NCBI RefSeq assembly: GCF_037026685.1
Contig: NZ_JBANET010000011.1
Location: 73,701-137,700, forward strand
DNA: 64,000 nt
Source of the DNA: Orrella sp037026685
Lineage (GTDB): Bacteria; Pseudomonadota; Gammaproteobacteria; Burkholderiales; Burkholderiaceae_B
Direction: 5' to 3'
Below, piece by piece: positions 62,710 through 64,000 of the stretch. The position numbers were made by a program, and so were the translations under genes. How positions within the stretch are numbered: the first letter of the stretch is position 1; the number at the start of each line of letters is the position of its first letter. The notes beneath the pieces were generated by a model. That model ran no database searches. It worked only from the letters and a program-made list of their open reading frames with translations, and was not told the DNA's origin.

Positions 62710-62982
62710 ATGGCCACACCCTCCACGACCGCGCGCAAGCCCAACGCCGCTTTCATGAAGCCCCTGACGCCCAGCGAGACACTCGCCGCCGTCATCGGCC
62801 CGGAAGCCGTGCCGCGCACCGAGGTCACCAAGAAGATCTGGGATTACATCAAGAAACACAACCTGCAGGATGCCAGCAATCGCCGCAACATCAACGCCGA
62901 TGCCAAGCTGCGCCCTCTGTTCGGCAAAGACCAGGTCTCGATGTTCGAACTGACCAAGCTGGTCAACGCCCACCTGAAGTAA
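62710..62982 (+). CDS. SWIB/MDM2 domain protein
   Basis: 90 residues. The domain covers FMKPLTPSETLAAVIGPEAVPRTEVTKKIWDYIKKHNLQDASNRRNINADAKLRPLFG in outline, with the diagnostic LTPSETLAAVIG start, KKIWDYIKKHNLQD, NINADAKLRPLFGKDQVSMFEL end. SWIB was first described in eukaryotic SWI/SNF chromatin remodelling, and stand-alone copies occur in many bacteria, including Chlamydia (as a domain fused to topoisomerase I). Its bacterial role is unclear. A good promoter precedes it. Confidence 0.88.
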   Translation: MATPSTTARKPNAAFMKPLTPSETLAAVIGPEAVPRTEVTKKIWDYIKKHNLQDASNRRNINADAKLRPLFGKDQVSMFELTKLVNAHLK

Positions 62983-63384
62983 AAACGCGGCGGACGCAAG
63001 GCCTGCGTCCCGCGTCCCCCCTTTTCGTTGCTGGTTACGGGCCTGCCTGAACCTGCGCGCCTTCCACGCGCCGCAGTGAGCGCGGCGTGGCAATGTACGC
63101 CGCGAAAGCAAAGCGGGCCTTTAGCGGCCCGCTTTGCGCTTTTGCATGGGCGGCCCCTATCCGGCACGCTTTCCCGACGCTATCCAGCCATACGGTGTCA
63201 AGGCGCCCTGGGCACGAGGATCCGCTTGCGTTGCGCGCGCGGCCGTGCGAATGCGGTAGCGTGCGAATGCTCGGGCAGCGTGCGTCACGCGGTCCGCGTG
63301 CGTACGAACGCGCGGGGATCCACAGGTGCCCGAGGGCCCTGCGAGGGGCCGCTCGTTTCATCAAGACAACCGCCTAGGGGCGCG
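62983..63384. other. Intergenic region after the SWIB gene
   Basis: About 400 bp with no credible gene. It holds the SWIB 3' hairpin GGACGCA / TGCGTCC at 62992-63010 (followed by C-run then TTTT) and a 12-bp perfect inverted repeat GCAAAGCGGGCC / GGCCCGCTTTGC at 63108-63137. After 63140 the sequence has short GC-rich repeats but nothing I can name. Confidence 0.6.
63108..63137. terminator. Probable bidirectional terminator hairpin
   Basis: A 12-bp perfect stem with a 6-base loop (TTTAGC). On the plus strand it is followed by GCTTTTGC and on the minus strand by TTTCGCGG, so T-runs are short on both sides. It separates the SWIB gene from the membrane protein gene on the opposite strand. Confidence 0.55.
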
Positions 63385-63750
63385 CTATTCGTAGGCGCCC
63401 GGCGCCCGGCCTTCCAGCAAGGCAAGCCATCCGCGGATCAGGCGATAGAGCACCCAAATCACGGTGGCCAGCACGCCCAGCCAGCCGATGAAGATCAGGG
63501 TCAGGATCCCGCTGATCGCCAGCCATAGCAGGCCCCACCAGAAAGTGCTGAGCAGCCAATCGAAATGAGCGGCATAAAACGTACCGGCCGTGTCCTGGCG
63601 CTTGATGTACAGCAGCACGACGGCCGCCAACGTGGCGATTCCCAGAAACCCGGCGCTGACAAAGCCCAGGGCAAAAAGGCCGTAGGCCGCGTGTGTCAGG
63701 TTGCGCAGTGACATGCCCGAAGGGTCGGGCCGTTGCAGCGTGTCGCTCAT
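63385..63750 (-). CDS. Small membrane protein, DUF4870-like
   Basis: 121 residues from the ATG giving MSDTLQRPDPSGM, with GGAGTCTC upstream. Three hydrophobic segments: LTHAAYGLFALGFVSAGFLGIATLAAVVL, then WWGLLWLAISGILTLIFIGWLG and ATVIWVLYRLIRGW (shown in part), consistent with the small multi-helix membrane proteins of DUF4870. Function unknown. The start lies 35 bp after a stop that closes an open frame running in from the right edge. Confidence 0.75.
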   Translation of the reverse strand: MSDTLQRPDPSGMSLRNLTHAAYGLFALGFVSAGFLGIATLAAVVLLYIKRQDTAGTFYAAHFDWLLSTFWWGLLWLAISGILTLIFIGWLGVLATVIWVLYRLIRGWLALLEGRAPGAYE

Positions 63751-63784
63751 CGAAGAGACTCCTTGTTCCTGTACCGATTCAATC

Positions 63785-64000
63785 TTACCGCACTGCGACG
63801 CCAGCGCTGATGCGATGCAAGCAAGGGCTAGCGGCGGCGCACCGGCTACGGGCCATTGCCACCACTGCATTGGCCAGCACCTGGTCAACAAGAAGTCGTA
63901 TCACTTGCGCCAACCTGGTGCGGACCAGCCCTGCAGCGATCAGCCCCGCAGCGATCAGCCCTGCAGCGATTAGCCCTGCAGCGATCAGCCTGGCAGCGAA
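63785..64000 (-). CDS. Possible 3' end of a gene entering from the right edge, with pentapeptide repeats
   Basis: On the minus strand a frame is open from the edge to TAA at 63785-63787: five I-A-A-G-L-type repeats, then VRTRLAQVIRLLVDQVL and on to SAGVAVR. It may be the C terminus of a protein whose start lies outside the window; equally, the repeat is open in several frames, so coding is not shown. No family was recognised. Confidence 0.3.
   Translation of the reverse strand, partial: FAARLIAAGLIAAGLIAAGLIAAGLVRTRLAQVIRLLVDQVLANAVVAMARSRCAAASPCLHRISAGVAVR
63926..64000. repeat. Five tandem 15-bp repeats at the window edge
   Basis: Units of CAGCCCTGCAGCGAT: 63926-63940, 63941-63955, 63956-63970, 63971-63985 and a more diverged 63986-64000. 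The array probably continues beyond the window. The unit is a multiple of three bases, so frames are kept; minus-strand frame 1 reads I-A-A-G-L per unit, and the plus strand is also open through most of it. Confidence 0.9.

Noticed and set aside
63140..63384. Small genes in the gap between the SWIB and membrane protein genes
   Set aside because: Open frames exist but have no ribosome binding site, no motif and biased composition.

Overview
The window is high-GC (roughly two thirds G+C) DNA of a Bordetella-type betaproteobacterium (Alcaligenaceae). The support is a Bug-family (TctC) solute-binding protein, a fused murE-murF gene in a division and cell wall (dcw) cluster, pagP, and the protein sequences in general. 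No insertion sequence, prophage, CRISPR array or rRNA operon was recognised. B. bronchiseptica or B. parapertussis seems more likely than B. pertussis, whose genome is crowded with IS481, but the species is not proven.

Left part (1-16.3 kb), accessory metabolism. It holds the 3' end of a periplasmic binding protein gene, a phytanoyl-CoA-dioxygenase-like oxygenase, and a five-gene dipeptide/oligopeptide-type ABC uptake operon on the minus strand. Divergent from that operon is a translationally coupled pair: a RuBisCO-like protein and a DUF1537 four-carbon-acid-sugar-type kinase. Then come a Cys-cluster protein, a lipoprotein of the penicillin acylase family, and a divergent LysR/Bug pair.

Middle part (16.4-34.5 kb). 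A tRNA-Lys(UUU) gene with its own promoter and terminator is followed by argE and metNIQ on the minus strand, then a divergent GH31 protein that lacks the usual acid/base residue, and mnmC. An inositol-monophosphatase family gene runs tail-to-tail into an acyl-CoA ligase. An M20 amidohydrolase, a YeiE-like LysR divergent from a YeiH transporter, a CoA-transferase remnant fused to a CitE-like lyase operon, a YciA thioesterase, mgtE and pagP follow.

Right part (34.5-64 kb), the conserved core. Reading on the minus strand: rnpB; then mraZ-rsmH-ftsL-ftsI-murEF-mraY-murD-ftsW-murG-murC-ddl-ftsQ-ftsA-ftsZ, most junctions overlapping by 4 bp; then lpxC, an M23 peptidase and secA, with dciA on the plus strand. 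The dcw cluster starts at a good sigma70 promoter (TTGACC, 17 bp, TAGAGT) whose start region is covered by four 10-bp-spaced repeats matching a MraZ operator. To the right of rnpB are an ABC-F ATPase, pyrC, a second M20 amidohydrolase, a small SWIB-domain protein, a small membrane protein and a 15-bp tandem repeat at the window edge.

The most unusual items are the single-polypeptide MurE-MurF ligase (known in Bordetella), the RuBisCO-like protein/kinase pair beside an ABC uptake operon, the GH31 protein without its acid/base residue, and the 3' remnant of a CoA-transferase gene behind yeiH.
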